From positions 1 through 49,890 of the forward strand of contig JAGXHV010000114.1 in the NCBI GenBank assembly GCA_024636005.1: a DNA stretch of 49,890 nucleotides, read 5' to 3'. Positions 33,127-41,982 of this stretch are shown here, in pieces. Under the pieces are notes generated by a model that was given only the letters and a program-made list of their open reading frames with translations, was not told the origin of the DNA and ran no database searches. Each line of letters opens with the position of its first letter. Position 1 is the stretch's first letter. Source of the DNA: Bacillota bacterium. GTDB taxonomy: Bacteria; Bacillota; Clostridia; Peptostreptococcales; Acidaminobacteraceae. The translations under genes were made by a program, and so were the position numbers.

Positions 33127-34137
33127 ATGGAAAATTCGCTTAACAATGTATTAATAATTCAAGACAATTATTATGAAATAGTAAAAGATATAAGTAAAAT
33201 GAAAAAATCATTACCAACGATATCTAACGTTGATAACGCAAATTTTCCAGGTTTTGTATACCCTATAAATGGGAAAACAATAAATACATTAGATAGTGTT
33301 CATAAAGTGAAACTAAACCCATATGATAGTGAGTCTTTTGAGAGACCTGTATTTGCTTATGATGAGTCAATTAGAAAATTTAGTTGTTTAGAAGGAGATG
33401 GATATCTTACAGGACATTCCTTGGTTCATATTGAAAAAAATGATTATATTCCTGTTGGATTGATTTCATTCTATTTTTACACTAGATCGAAAATTATTCA
33501 GGAGAGTTCAAGCTTTATACGTTTCAGCACGGATATTGAGATGGATTCAAAAAGAGACTACATAAGAGACAGAATTAAATTCCTAAGTGATCATACACCT
33601 GAAAATTCTATATTATTAATTGATGGACCTTTAATAGCTGGTGATGTGTACACATATATGATTCAATCAATGAAATTATTTTTAGACAAAAACATTATCC
33701 CCGTTTTTTTTGTTAAAAACAGTAACAGTAATATGGTTAGTGATGCTATTGAAACAATAAGAAATCAATATAATTCTGATTTGCATTGGGCATATGAATA
33801 TTTATCACAAGGCGAAAGATCAAATTATTTTTACTATCAGGATAAGATTAATTCTAAAAATGCTAAGGTATTTTGCTATATAAAGGCATTTAATAAGAGC
33901 CCACAAAGAATTGAATTTTATGTTAGTACTTTCGAGAAACATAAAAACGAGATAGATAAGATAATTGAACAAGTATACTATTATCTCTTGGTTCAAGGAC
34001 CTAAAAACCCACAAGTTAGACCCATTGCAATTGCAGAGTTGTACGCGAGAGAATACTTGAGCATAGTTAATTTTGAGAGTGTATTCATGAATAGTGGTTT
34101 GATTCCAACTATGAATCAAGAAAGATTTGGAGGTTAA
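33127..34137 (+). CDS. NurA-like nuclease
   Basis: The 336-residue protein fits the NurA domain in its second half: the metal-binding Asp166 in ILLIDGPLIAG, the IIPVFFVKNS strand near 200, and the C-terminal RPIAIAELYAREYL near 298-311, all typical of NurA. The usual N-terminal DGS motif is not obvious; Asp79 in FAYDES may replace it. NurA is a 5'-end nuclease that acts in a complex with the HerA hexamer. The next gene encodes HerA, separated by a few bases, so the two surely form a complex. AAAGGAG precedes the ATG. A TATAAT just before it suggests an internal promoter. Confidence 0.82.
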   Translation: MENSLNNVLIIQDNYYEIVKDISKMKKSLPTISNVDNANFPGFVYPINGKTINTLDSVHKVKLNPYDSESFERPVFAYDESIRKFSCLEGDGYLTGHSLVHIEKNDYIPVGLISFYFYTRSKIIQESSSFIRFSTDIEMDSKRDYIRDRIKFLSDHTPENSILLIDGPLIAGDVYTYMIQSMKLFLDKNIIPVFFVKNSNSNMVSDAIETIRNQYNSDLHWAYEYLSQGERSNYFYYQDKINSKNAKVFCYIKAFNKSPQRIEFYVSTFEKHKNEIDKIIEQVYYYLLVQGPKNPQVRPIAIAELYAREYLSIVNFESVFMNSGLIPTMNQERFGG

Positions 34138-34140
34138 TTG

Positions 34141-35715
34141 ATGAAGTGGATAGTTCTTGGTGAAGAAAAAGGGCTGATAAAAATGGTTTCTAAAAGTGGT
34201 ACTGATGGATTGATTCCAAAAGGTGCATACTTGACAATTGAAAAAGCTGATAACAAGTTCATTCTAAGAGTAGATGATAGTAAGCAAGATGAACCTTATA
34301 GTCCATCTCCTTTGGTAATTGATATGAATTTAAAACCAATGCTACAGGATCAAAAATGCCAAAACATTATTTATGCTAGAAGAGTAAAGGATTTAGTGGA
34401 ACGAGTTGATGGATTAATTGATTTTATTCCAGCACTTTCCATTGCTAGAAGATCAAATCAAGAAGAGATTGAATTGGCACTAGGTGGTGGTTCAAAAAAT
34501 AATGGACCAACAGTTATGTTATCAACAATACACTCGAGTAGAAGCCAACTCTTAACGGATGAAAACAATAACCCAATAATTATTAATATTCCCGAGAATT
34601 TTTTCTATCATCAAATTATGATCTGTGGTAGAACTGGAAGTGGGAAGACAGTAGCTTCTAAATATCTGGCTGAATACTTTACAGAAGTACTTCAAGGTGC
34701 AGTTATTGCAATAAATGTGAAGGATGATGATTTTTTACACATGGATAAGCCTTCAAGAACATCAAAGAAAGATGTTTTAAAAGAATGGGAAGTGTTAGGA
34801 TTATCACCAGTAGGTTTGGAAAATTATACTATCTATTTCCCAGCAAATATTGATTTTAAAACTGTCAAAAATATAAATGAAAAGAAATGCAAAAAAATTA
34901 CATTAGATGTGAAATCAATAGATCCTGAAGCTCTGTCTGGTTTAATTCGTGGAATATCTGATATTGGAGCACAAAGTTTACCAAGTATTTTTAGATATTG
35001 GCAACAGTTGGAATCTAAGAAAAACGCTAATTACAGATTTGTTGATTTTGTAAACTATTTCTCTTTGGCTCAAAATGATGGAAAGAGTTTTAGAACTATG
35101 AATATTAGATACGAGGAATCATCAGAAATCACACTACATTCAGGAACATATAATAACATTCTAAGAAATTTAAATAATGCTGTAGATTTTTTTGATAATC
35201 CAAACTCTGAAACAATCGGTGCAGACGATATCTTACAAAATGGAAAAATGTCAGTGATAAACGTAGCTGGTCAAAAGGGTGTTGAGTTTGGAGCTATTCT
35301 GTTAAGGCACCTTCTTCACCAGATTGTTGAAACAAAATCTCAGAGAAGAAGCGATGTACCAGTTTTGATAATAATTGACGAAGTCCATCAGTTTTACAAT
35401 AATGAAAGCTCTAAAGAAACCTTGGGTGATATTGATACAATTTGTAGGACGGGAAGAAGCCAAGAAATTGGTGTGATTTTCTCTTCTCAAAATCCTTCAG
35501 ATATTCCGAGGGGGCTTTCTAGCGTTATAAACACAAAGATTATTTTTAAGTCTGATTCATCTACTGTTAAAGCTCAAGGAATTAACTTCAATACAGAAGA
35601 ATTAGAGAATTTAAGGACAGGTTATGCAGCTGTATCTATTCATAATTTATCACAGGTTAAGTCAGTAAAGTTTCCAATGGCATCGTCAGGAGTTTTTGAA
35701 AAGGAGGAAAAATAA
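34141..35715 (+). CDS. HerA-like hexameric ATPase/translocase
   Basis: The roughly 524-residue protein is a HerA/FtsK-superfamily ATPase. An N-terminal beta-rich HAS-barrel-like domain (1-110) precedes Walker A GRTGSGKT (163-170), Walker B VLIIIDEVHQF (near 415), an arginine-finger region RTGRSQEIG and the sensor strand VIFSSQNP. It should move along double-stranded DNA and drive the NurA nuclease. I chose the ATG at 34141, seven bases after GGAGG; a TTG at 34138 is in frame. Its stop codon overlaps the start of the 48-residue gene as TAATG. Confidence 0.88.
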   Translation: MKWIVLGEEKGLIKMVSKSGTDGLIPKGAYLTIEKADNKFILRVDDSKQDEPYSPSPLVIDMNLKPMLQDQKCQNIIYARRVKDLVERVDGLIDFIPALSIARRSNQEEIELALGGGSKNNGPTVMLSTIHSSRSQLLTDENNNPIIINIPENFFYHQIMICGRTGSGKTVASKYLAEYFTEVLQGAVIAINVKDDDFLHMDKPSRTSKKDVLKEWEVLGLSPVGLENYTIYFPANIDFKTVKNINEKKCKKITLDVKSIDPEALSGLIRGISDIGAQSLPSIFRYWQQLESKKNANYRFVDFVNYFSLAQNDGKSFRTMNIRYEESSEITLHSGTYNNILRNLNNAVDFFDNPNSETIGADDILQNGKMSVINVAGQKGVEFGAILLRHLLHQIVETKSQRRSDVPVLIIIDEVHQFYNNESSKETLGDIDTICRTGRSQEIGVIFSSQNPSDIPRGLSSVINTKIIFKSDSSTVKAQGINFNTEELENLRTGYAAVSIHNLSQVKSVKFPMASSGVFEKEEK

Positions 35716-35861
35716 TGGATAATCTACTTTTAGAGTTTTTTGATGAAATTCTTGGAGATGATCTGATATTGATGATTGATAAACTGTATGAGCAAGGATT
35801 ATCTTCAGAAGAAGTATTAGAAAAAATCCTGTTGAAAGGAGATGATCTTAAAAATGATTGA
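35715..35861 (+). CDS. 48-residue acidic protein within the NurA-HerA operon
   Basis: This short gene is overlapped at both ends: its ATG shares a base with the HerA stop, and its TGA overlaps the start of the SMC-like gene by eight bases. AAGGAGG precedes the ATG, a strong ribosome binding site. The protein (MDNLLLEFFDEILGDDLILM and onward) is acidic and predicted almost wholly helical. I do not recognise a family. The tight coupling argues that it is a real subunit or adaptor rather than a chance frame; it would be missed by a length cut-off. Confidence 0.7.
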   Translation: MDNLLLEFFDEILGDDLILMIDKLYEQGLSSEEVLEKILLKGDDLKND

Positions 35862-37962
35862 ATATAATTATTTAATTGATCGTAATGAAGGAAACGAGTG
35901 GGTGAGATATACCCCGAAAGGAATTCCCCAAAAGTTGCCGCCTCTTGTTTATATTGAAGGGCCAAACTCTTCTGGAAAAAGCACACTATTAAACTTGATA
36001 GCACTTTCATTTAATGGGCATAAGAGGAATGATATAAATCCAAATTTACGAAAAAAAGTTGAAGCTTTACTTGATACTACTTATCAAAATTTAGATTTCA
36101 ACCTAGAAATCGCATATGGACAAAGTAAGCTTAAGATTTCTAAAAGTAATAATAGTGATAAAATTATTCGAGAATTGGTTGACGATACTAATCAAAAGAG
36201 ATTATTAATGACTACCGATCTGATGGAAGAAAAATATAATTTGATTTATGATATCCCAGAAAATCCAATTACAAGACTTAATGATATGAGTAAAAATTTA
36301 CATCTTGCACAGACAAAGCAATTAGAAAAAATCACTCACTACATTGAGCAATATAGGGATATTTTGAACGATGTGAAAAATTCTAGAGATGAGAATAGAG
36401 TTAATAGTTTACAAATTGAAATAAGAAACCAGAAAACAATTTATGATGAACTTCAAGCTGAAATTGATAAAGAAAGAGAAGTATTAGAAATTGTTCAAAA
36501 GTATGCATACACAAGAGCATATAGAAAAACCACATTGGAATTACAAGAAGTTGAAGAAAAAATTGCAGATGAGAAGTGGTTTGAAAACAAGTCTAAAATT
36601 AAAAGGAATAAAGATTTAGATAAATTGCTTTCAGAATTTGATAAATTCAAAATTAGTGTTAAGAGTGATTTAAATAATTTAATAAGTAATCTTGGGTTGA
36701 TTAAATATGATAAAAAAAAGATAAATGAGTTTAGTAAATTTCAAAAAGAACCTGTCTATAAATTGACATTTATTCAAAAGAAGTACTATAACTTGATTGA
36801 TAGTACTCTTGACGACTTGAAAAAAATTGATAGAACACAGGCACAAAAGGCATATTCTAAGATTTCTGCATATAATGAATTGATTAATGTTCTTGAGAAA
36901 TATAAAAATGATGACTTGGAATTACCAGGTGAAAAGGGAAAATTCTATGATTTGTTAATAACTTTGAAGACAGAAGTGTACAAAGACTATGAATTAACAA
37001 CAAGTTTTCAAGCAATTGATGATTCAATTGATTTATTAAAGTCTCTAAGAGATTCAGTAAAACATATTGACACTCAACTTGTACCAAAATACCAAAAAAT
37101 TAAATCAAACGATAATGATGATGGTTTTTCAAATAATATTGATGTTGAAAAACTGGAAGAAAGAAAAAAATATTTGAAGAATCTGCAAAGTGAATATTCT
37201 AATTATTGTACTTTGTATAATGTAAATTTAATTGATGATGACAATATTCATAGTGCAATTCAAAACATTAAGAATATTCAAGGTAATGAAGTTTATCGCA
37301 ATAACAAGGATGATGACAATTTCAAATTAATTGAGTCAATGGAAATCATGCTCAATAAAAAAATAATGAAAGCAAATATGATTGATGGAATGATAAGTCG
37401 AGAAGTTGAGAATTTAGAAAAAATAAAGAAAATGAGTCCTCATGGTTTACACGGGAAATCAGTGCAAATTGAAGAGGTTATCAAACGATTGCAAAAAAGC
37501 CAAACTCAATTAAAAAAATATAATGAGTATTTAGACTCTCTGATTCATCACGCTGAATCAGAACTCAAAAATATTGATCCTGACAAAAAAAGCTACTTTG
37601 AAAAAGTATCAATATATTTGGGAAAGCATCTAGGTATTGTTAGGCACGTAGATCAAAATTATAGAGTTGAAAAGGTAGATTTAATTACTAAACAACTGAT
37701 TACTGAGGGCCATAAAGTCATTAGGTTTAATGATATGGGTACCGGTCAAAGTCAAGCCGCTTACTTGTTAAGTAAACTCAGCTCAATAGATGAAAGAAAA
37801 GTTGTTGTTTTATTTGATGAGATTGCAATGATGGATAAGGTTTCTTTAAAACCGGTCTTTGATAAACTACATGAATTATACGAAAAAAAAATATTAGTTT
37901 GTGCTGTAGTTGTACAAAAATCAGATGTTATAAATGTAAAATCACTTGGAGAATTTTTATGA
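35854..37962 (+). CDS. SMC/Rad50-like ATPase
   Basis: The 702-residue protein has Walker A GPNSSGKST at residues 36-44, long coiled coils (about 140-250 and 390-590), and a C-terminal ATPase half with the signature-like DMGTGQSQAAYLLSKL and Walker B VVVLFDEIAMMD near 650. That is the SMC/Rad50 plan with a short arm. The family signature is TGQSQ rather than LSGGQ. I chose the ATG at 35854; the in-frame ATG at 35842 touches the GGAG site. Together with NurA and HerA it recalls the archaeal HerA-NurA-Mre11-Rad50 group, though no Mre11 is encoded. The ORF ends in an ATGA overlap with the next gene. Confidence 0.85.
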   Translation: MIEYNYLIDRNEGNEWVRYTPKGIPQKLPPLVYIEGPNSSGKSTLLNLIALSFNGHKRNDINPNLRKKVEALLDTTYQNLDFNLEIAYGQSKLKISKSNNSDKIIRELVDDTNQKRLLMTTDLMEEKYNLIYDIPENPITRLNDMSKNLHLAQTKQLEKITHYIEQYRDILNDVKNSRDENRVNSLQIEIRNQKTIYDELQAEIDKEREVLEIVQKYAYTRAYRKTTLELQEVEEKIADEKWFENKSKIKRNKDLDKLLSEFDKFKISVKSDLNNLISNLGLIKYDKKKINEFSKFQKEPVYKLTFIQKKYYNLIDSTLDDLKKIDRTQAQKAYSKISAYNELINVLEKYKNDDLELPGEKGKFYDLLITLKTEVYKDYELTTSFQAIDDSIDLLKSLRDSVKHIDTQLVPKYQKIKSNDNDDGFSNNIDVEKLEERKKYLKNLQSEYSNYCTLYNVNLIDDDNIHSAIQNIKNIQGNEVYRNNKDDDNFKLIESMEIMLNKKIMKANMIDGMISREVENLEKIKKMSPHGLHGKSVQIEEVIKRLQKSQTQLKKYNEYLDSLIHHAESELKNIDPDKKSYFEKVSIYLGKHLGIVRHVDQNYRVEKVDLITKQLITEGHKVIRFNDMGTGQSQAAYLLSKLSSIDERKVVVLFDEIAMMDKVSLKPVFDKLHELYEKKILVCAVVVQKSDVINVKSLGEFL

Positions 37963-38840
37963 ATCCTAAAATTGATCTGTTGAAAGTATTACATGATAAC
38001 TTAATGACGTTATTAGCATTAGATAATAAACTTGTTCAAAATTCTGTACTATTGTCATTTTTTAATTTCAAATCAAATATTCGTTTTAACTATCTATTAA
38101 AAGCAGCTCAAAATGCAGACAATATTCCAGATATAATAATTAAAGATCTATTGGAAAGTGGTGATATCCGAGAAATAGGAGATATGAATAATTATACAAT
38201 TACTGGTAAAGGAATTTGGGAAATCGAAAGGGATTACAAATTAACAGAAAATCAGTTAATTAACTTTATTGATACGAAATATTTCGTAGTAGAGTCTGAA
38301 AATAAAGATTTAAGTGATAAGGAAAAGGTAATTCTACTTTCGTTGATTGCAATTAGAGCATTCTCAGGTGAATTTTGCATTGATCTTAAAAGGAGTGAAT
38401 ATTTATTAGAATCTATGAAACGAATTATTGATGCTTCGCATGAAATATTGTTCGATTTAGGTGTAATCACAATGCAATATTCAAAGTTATATGGCAAAAA
38501 AGGTAATGAGCACATGGTAAGTAATTTGATTAGACATACAGACAGTTTACCCAAGAAGACAAAATCATTCTTTTATGCTCCAGGTGATCAAAAATATTAT
38601 TTAAATATCATTGAGGGTGGTACTATAGGTAAAAAAGATTTATTGTGGTTGTTGAAAAGAATACTTGGAAAGAATGTGATAACGGATTTAGAACAGTATG
38701 ACAGATTAAAAACATTTTTCAACACTATACCGTATAAAGAGGGATACTTTGTCTTTGAGAATATTGATAAATCGTTTGTCAACCATGAGATCGATGATCT
38801 TATTGAGGTGATTTTAAAGGAAATGATTTTTGAGTTCTAG
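37959..38840 (+). CDS. Last protein of the NurA-HerA-SMC operon, unknown function
   Basis: The 293-residue protein starts at an ATGA overlap with the SMC-like gene, so it is translationally coupled. Residues about 40-100 look like a winged helix (NIPDIIIKDLLESGDIREIG then YTITGKGIWEIE, with the usual helix-helix-wing order). The rest is a mix of helices with no motif I recognise and no membrane segment. A DNA-binding or clamp-associated role is inferred from the context only. The longer frame from 37899 would overlap the SMC-like gene heavily and is unlikely. Confidence 0.75.
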   Translation: MNPKIDLLKVLHDNLMTLLALDNKLVQNSVLLSFFNFKSNIRFNYLLKAAQNADNIPDIIIKDLLESGDIREIGDMNNYTITGKGIWEIERDYKLTENQLINFIDTKYFVVESENKDLSDKEKVILLSLIAIRAFSGEFCIDLKRSEYLLESMKRIIDASHEILFDLGVITMQYSKLYGKKGNEHMVSNLIRHTDSLPKKTKSFFYAPGDQKYYLNIIEGGTIGKKDLLWLLKRILGKNVITDLEQYDRLKTFFNTIPYKEGYFVFENIDKSFVNHEIDDLIEVILKEMIFEF

Positions 38841-38905
38841 GGTGATTAAAATTGATCAATTTAGGTGTTAATTTCAGTTATTTAATAAAATTATGGAGTA
38901 AGTAA

Positions 38906-39286
38906 ATGAAAACAATAGAAGTAGTTGCAGCAATCATATTGGTCGAGGGAAAAGTCCTTTGCATGCAAAGAAATCACTCGAAGTATGAATCAGGTGAAAA
39001 TAATTCTATAGATTAAAAGATTGAGATTAGTGAAGTCATGGATTTGAAATTGACAATATGTGACCAATATTTTTTTATGACAGTTGATATGACTATACTG
39101 ATTGATAATGTTTTTTTATGTCTATCTTTGTATAACTAAAAGTATTTAATTCAAAATGAATGGAAATATAGCATCAACTTGATCAATGCAGCAAATTGAT
39201 CAAGCAGATATACCACAAAGGATCTTGACTTGACAGGGGCTGATGTTCTAAATTTTGAGAAATTAGTATCAGAGGATATTATATGA
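38906..39286 (+). pseudogene. Decayed MutT-type NUDIX hydrolase gene
   Basis: An ATG at 38906 behind GGAG opens MKTIEVVAAIILVEGKVLCM, the typical start of an 8-oxo-dGTP diphosphatase (MutT). The frame stops after 36 codons, before the NUDIX box. Further on, YFFMTVDMTILIDNVFLC (near 39070) matches the later strand of MutT proteins and LTGADVLNFEKLVSEDII (up to 39286) its last helix, in other frames. The NUDIX box itself is not visible. The gene is therefore deleted internally and frameshifted. Confidence 0.65.
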
Positions 39287-39307
39287 GTTCTTCTTAAGAT
39301 TTAAGAC

Positions 39308-39720
39308 GACATTTTTAATAGATACATTGATGATGAGATAAAGTATTGTGATGAGTCTTGGCTCTCAATTGCTGTTGTCACAACTGCTGGAATGACAACA
39401 TTAAAAGAATTTGAGAAGAGAAATGTCAAAGATGTGATTATCGCTTCTCAGGATTTGAATTTTTCTCGGCCAAATGATCAACTCAATGTATCAATGGCAA
39501 CTTCGAGAGTAATTTCGCAATAGCAATATTTTAAAGGATTCAAATGAGATAATTATTGAAAGTGGTACTGAGTTTCTGACACTCACTAAACTGTGTGGCA
39601 ATGAGAAAAATCTTGTGGTATTTGACGATAATCTAATTTGTAAAAAAGTTTTGATGATTTATAGTATTCACAAAACAATTTATATAAGCTACTACAATTC
39701 TATAGCTTAACCAATTTTAC
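39308..39720 (+). pseudogene. Second decayed gene, family uncertain
   Basis: An open stretch at 39308-39523 reads DIFNRYIDDEIKYCDESWLS and continues with VVTTAGMTTLKEFEKRNVKD before a stop. The order of elements is reminiscent of the PLD-like domain found at the front of some restriction-type helicases, but this is a weak guess. After 39523 coding potential continues in another frame (NEIIIESGTEFLTLTKLCGN, near 39545-39620). No start codon is visible, so I regard it as debris. From 39720 to 39923 I see nothing. Confidence 0.4.
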
Positions 39721-39923
39721 AAGATTTGAATACTCTGGAAATTACTTCAGATATATAGTTATGATACACATTTAATTAATATAGGATATACTAGTATTAT
39801 ATATAATACTGAAAAGTTTTATACATTAAGTTATGATGATATAAAGTCAAAGAACTACTAAAAATATGACGTTTATGAATTCTTATTATTAAATCAAATG
39901 ACAATAATAAAAGCGGGGGTAAT

Positions 39924-40661
39924 ATGAGTACGAAAACAATAAAATCAGTTAGTAAGTTTATTGATATTTTAAAATCAGAAAATGCTAAAGATACAAATGC
40001 TATAAACTGGTATAGAGGTCAAGTCAATAAAGAATGGGGGTTAATACCATCATTGCTTCGTACGAATTTTTGCGAGGAAGATCTAATCAGCAAATTTAAG
40101 CAAAATGCAAAGTTACTTATTTCATCTCCTCCTGTACATGAATTAGAATGGCTACTTATAATGCAACATTATGCGATGCCCACTAGACTACTTGATTGGT
40201 CTGATAATCCCCTTGTAGCATTATACTTTGCTGTTGTTGATGAAGAGCAGTCAAACAATGAAAAAGACGGTGCGTTCTGGATATTATCACCAACAAAGCT
40301 TAACGAACTTGCAAATATAAAACTTGACGAAGTTAGGATCCCCTCAACTGATGATAAGCATATTGAAAATTACTTCCCATCAACACTAAAGTATGAAAAA
40401 ACTACAAGTATGAAGCCCATTGCTATAATTCCTCCTCGTAATACTCAAAGAATGCAGGCCCAATCAGGTGTGTTTACCATCTGGCATCGTGATATTACCC
40501 CGATTGAAAAGTTAGAAAAAGGTTCTTGTGTGTCAAAATACATAATTCCAGCGGATTCTAAACTGCTCATTCTAAACGAGTTAAATTTCCTTGGATTCAA
40601 TAGATTTAGGTTGTTTCCTGAATTAAGTAGCATAGCAGCATTGATTAAGGAGGGCAGATAA
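39924..40661 (+). CDS. FRG-domain protein
   Basis: The 245-residue protein has the FRG domain over nearly its full length: the naming motif appears as INWYRGQ near residues 27-33, followed by the conserved LIMQHYAMPTRLLDWSDNPLVALYFA (split here: QHYAMPTRLLDWS and NPLVALYFA) near 78-103. FRG-domain proteins occur in many bacterial defence and toxin loci; their activity is not settled. The next gene, DUF262, starts two bases after the stop, so both form one unit. A GGGGG site precedes the ATG. Confidence 0.88.
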   Translation: MSTKTIKSVSKFIDILKSENAKDTNAINWYRGQVNKEWGLIPSLLRTNFCEEDLISKFKQNAKLLISSPPVHELEWLLIMQHYAMPTRLLDWSDNPLVALYFAVVDEEQSNNEKDGAFWILSPTKLNELANIKLDEVRIPSTDDKHIENYFPSTLKYEKTTSMKPIAIIPPRNTQRMQAQSGVFTIWHRDITPIEKLEKGSCVSKYIIPADSKLLILNELNFLGFNRFRLFPELSSIAALIKEGR

Positions 40662-40663
40662 TT

Positions 40664-41734
40664 ATGAAATCATATCCTTTAGTTAATAATAATATTTTGA
40701 GAATAAATTTTGAGAAAAAAAAGGTATTTGTAAACCCAGAATATCAAAGAGAAGGTGATATTTGGACATTAGACAAAAAACAATTGTTAATTGATTCTTT
40801 GTTAAATGATTATGATATACCAAAATTATATTTTCATGTATTATCTGAAAAATTTAAGAAGGAGAAAAATATAAACTCTGTATACGAATATGCAATTGTT
40901 GATGGAAGACAAAGAATGGAAACTATTTGGGGATTCATTAATGGTGATTTCAACTTATCTCCAGATTTTGAATATTTTGAAGATAAAATAGTTCGTGCTG
41001 GAAACTTATCTTATAGTGAATTAGGGATAAAATACCCTGAGTTAAAAGTGAAATTTGATTCAGTTCAGCTACCAATTGTATGTGTAGAAACAGATGAGAT
41101 CGATGTAATTGAAGACATGTTTTTAAGACTTAATGAAGCAGTCTCTCTTAATGCAGCAGAGCGCAGAAATGCAATTGGCGGCTTCTTAATTCGTACAGTT
41201 AGCAATTTGTCTCTGCATGAATTTTTTAAAACTAATGTTAAGTTTTCCAATAAAAGGTATCAACATCGAGAAGTAGCTATTAAACTATTGTATTTTGAGC
41301 ATACAATAGATGAGGATAATAAAATCATGGATACGAAAAAAGTATATTTAGATGAGTTTGCTAAAAAGAATAAAGTCAAAAATAAGAGTAAAATTGAACA
41401 ATATGAAAAAAACGCTAAAGAAACTCTTGATTCTTTCAATAAAATATTCAATGAAAAAGACATTTTACTTCGATCTCAATCAATTGTCCCTATATACTAT
41501 TTAGTTTTTAACAATTTAAAGAAGAAAAATTCAAATTCTCTTTTCACTAGAGATATGATTGAAGAATTTAGGATCGAATTGAGTGAGAATTCTAAAGTTG
41601 CAGCTCAAAATATTGAAAAAGCCGATTACGATCTACTTGAATTTTCACGTTTATCATTGCAAGGTACTAATGATGCTAATTCAATAAAGGAAAGAGTCAG
41701 AATATTACAAGAATATTTGACTAATAATAAATAG
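40664..41734 (+). CDS. DUF262 protein (ParB/Srx-fold, GmrS-like N-terminal domain)
   Basis: The 356-residue protein has the DUF262 features: the entry motif VNPEYQREGDIWTLDKKQLL near residues 22-41 and the catalytic-type DGRQRM near 84-89, the equivalent of DGQQR in GmrSD type IV restriction enzymes and in ParB/Srx proteins. No GmrD-like HNH domain (DUF1524) follows. DUF262 domains use nucleotide hydrolysis in restriction. Being coupled to an FRG protein, the pair may be a two-gene defence module. A long helical C-terminal half has no motif that I recognise. Confidence 0.85.
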   Translation: MKSYPLVNNNILRINFEKKKVFVNPEYQREGDIWTLDKKQLLIDSLLNDYDIPKLYFHVLSEKFKKEKNINSVYEYAIVDGRQRMETIWGFINGDFNLSPDFEYFEDKIVRAGNLSYSELGIKYPELKVKFDSVQLPIVCVETDEIDVIEDMFLRLNEAVSLNAAERRNAIGGFLIRTVSNLSLHEFFKTNVKFSNKRYQHREVAIKLLYFEHTIDEDNKIMDTKKVYLDEFAKKNKVKNKSKIEQYEKNAKETLDSFNKIFNEKDILLRSQSIVPIYYLVFNNLKKKNSNSLFTRDMIEEFRIELSENSKVAAQNIEKADYDLLEFSRLSLQGTNDANSIKERVRILQEYLTNNK

Positions 41735-41889
41735 AATATATTCAAATAAAATGAGGTTATGTTAAGTTTGGAATAATGTTTTTTGACACAGTAGCAGACT
41801 TGGTTCAAAGCGTTCAAAATGAACGTTACTATACACTAGAACTCCTGTGCACCCAAATTTAAAACACCAACGTTAGTATATAATGTTAA

Positions 41890-41928
41890 CAAGAACATAT
41901 ATTCCCTAAGAACGAATATATGTTCTTG
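41890..41928. promoter_or_regulatory. Large palindrome over the -35 box of the RHH-methyltransferase gene
   Basis: CAAGAACATATATTC (41890-41904) and its exact inverse (41914-41928) are separated by nine bases. The right arm overlaps the -35 box (41926-41931). It is probably the operator of the methyltransferase's own RHH domain. It might also end transcripts of the DUF262 gene upstream, as TTTT follows. Each arm also resembles an imperfect LexA/DinR box (GAAC-N4-RTTC). Confidence 0.7.
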
Positions 41929-41954
41929 TTTTGTATTGGAAAAAGGGTTATAAT
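41926..41954 (+). promoter_or_regulatory. Promoter of the EcoRII-like restriction-modification operon
   Basis: TTGTTT (41926-41931) and TATAAT (41949-41954) are 17 bases apart. The start codon is 29 bases past the -10 box with GGAGG between, so the leader is short. Confidence 0.7.
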
Positions 41955-41982
41955 TGATACAACAATAGACCCGGAGGACCAT

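Noticed and set aside
33127-38840. Wadjet, Lamassu or Dnd-type restriction (DndFGH)
   Set aside because: There is an SMC-like and a HerA-like ATPase, but no topoisomerase-VI-like JetD, no LmuA effector, no DndA-E, and NurA is not part of those systems.
41920-41982. Upstream start for the RHH-methyltransferase
   Set aside because: The extra codons cover the promoter and part of the palindrome and have no ribosome binding site. GGAGG precedes the ATG at 41983.
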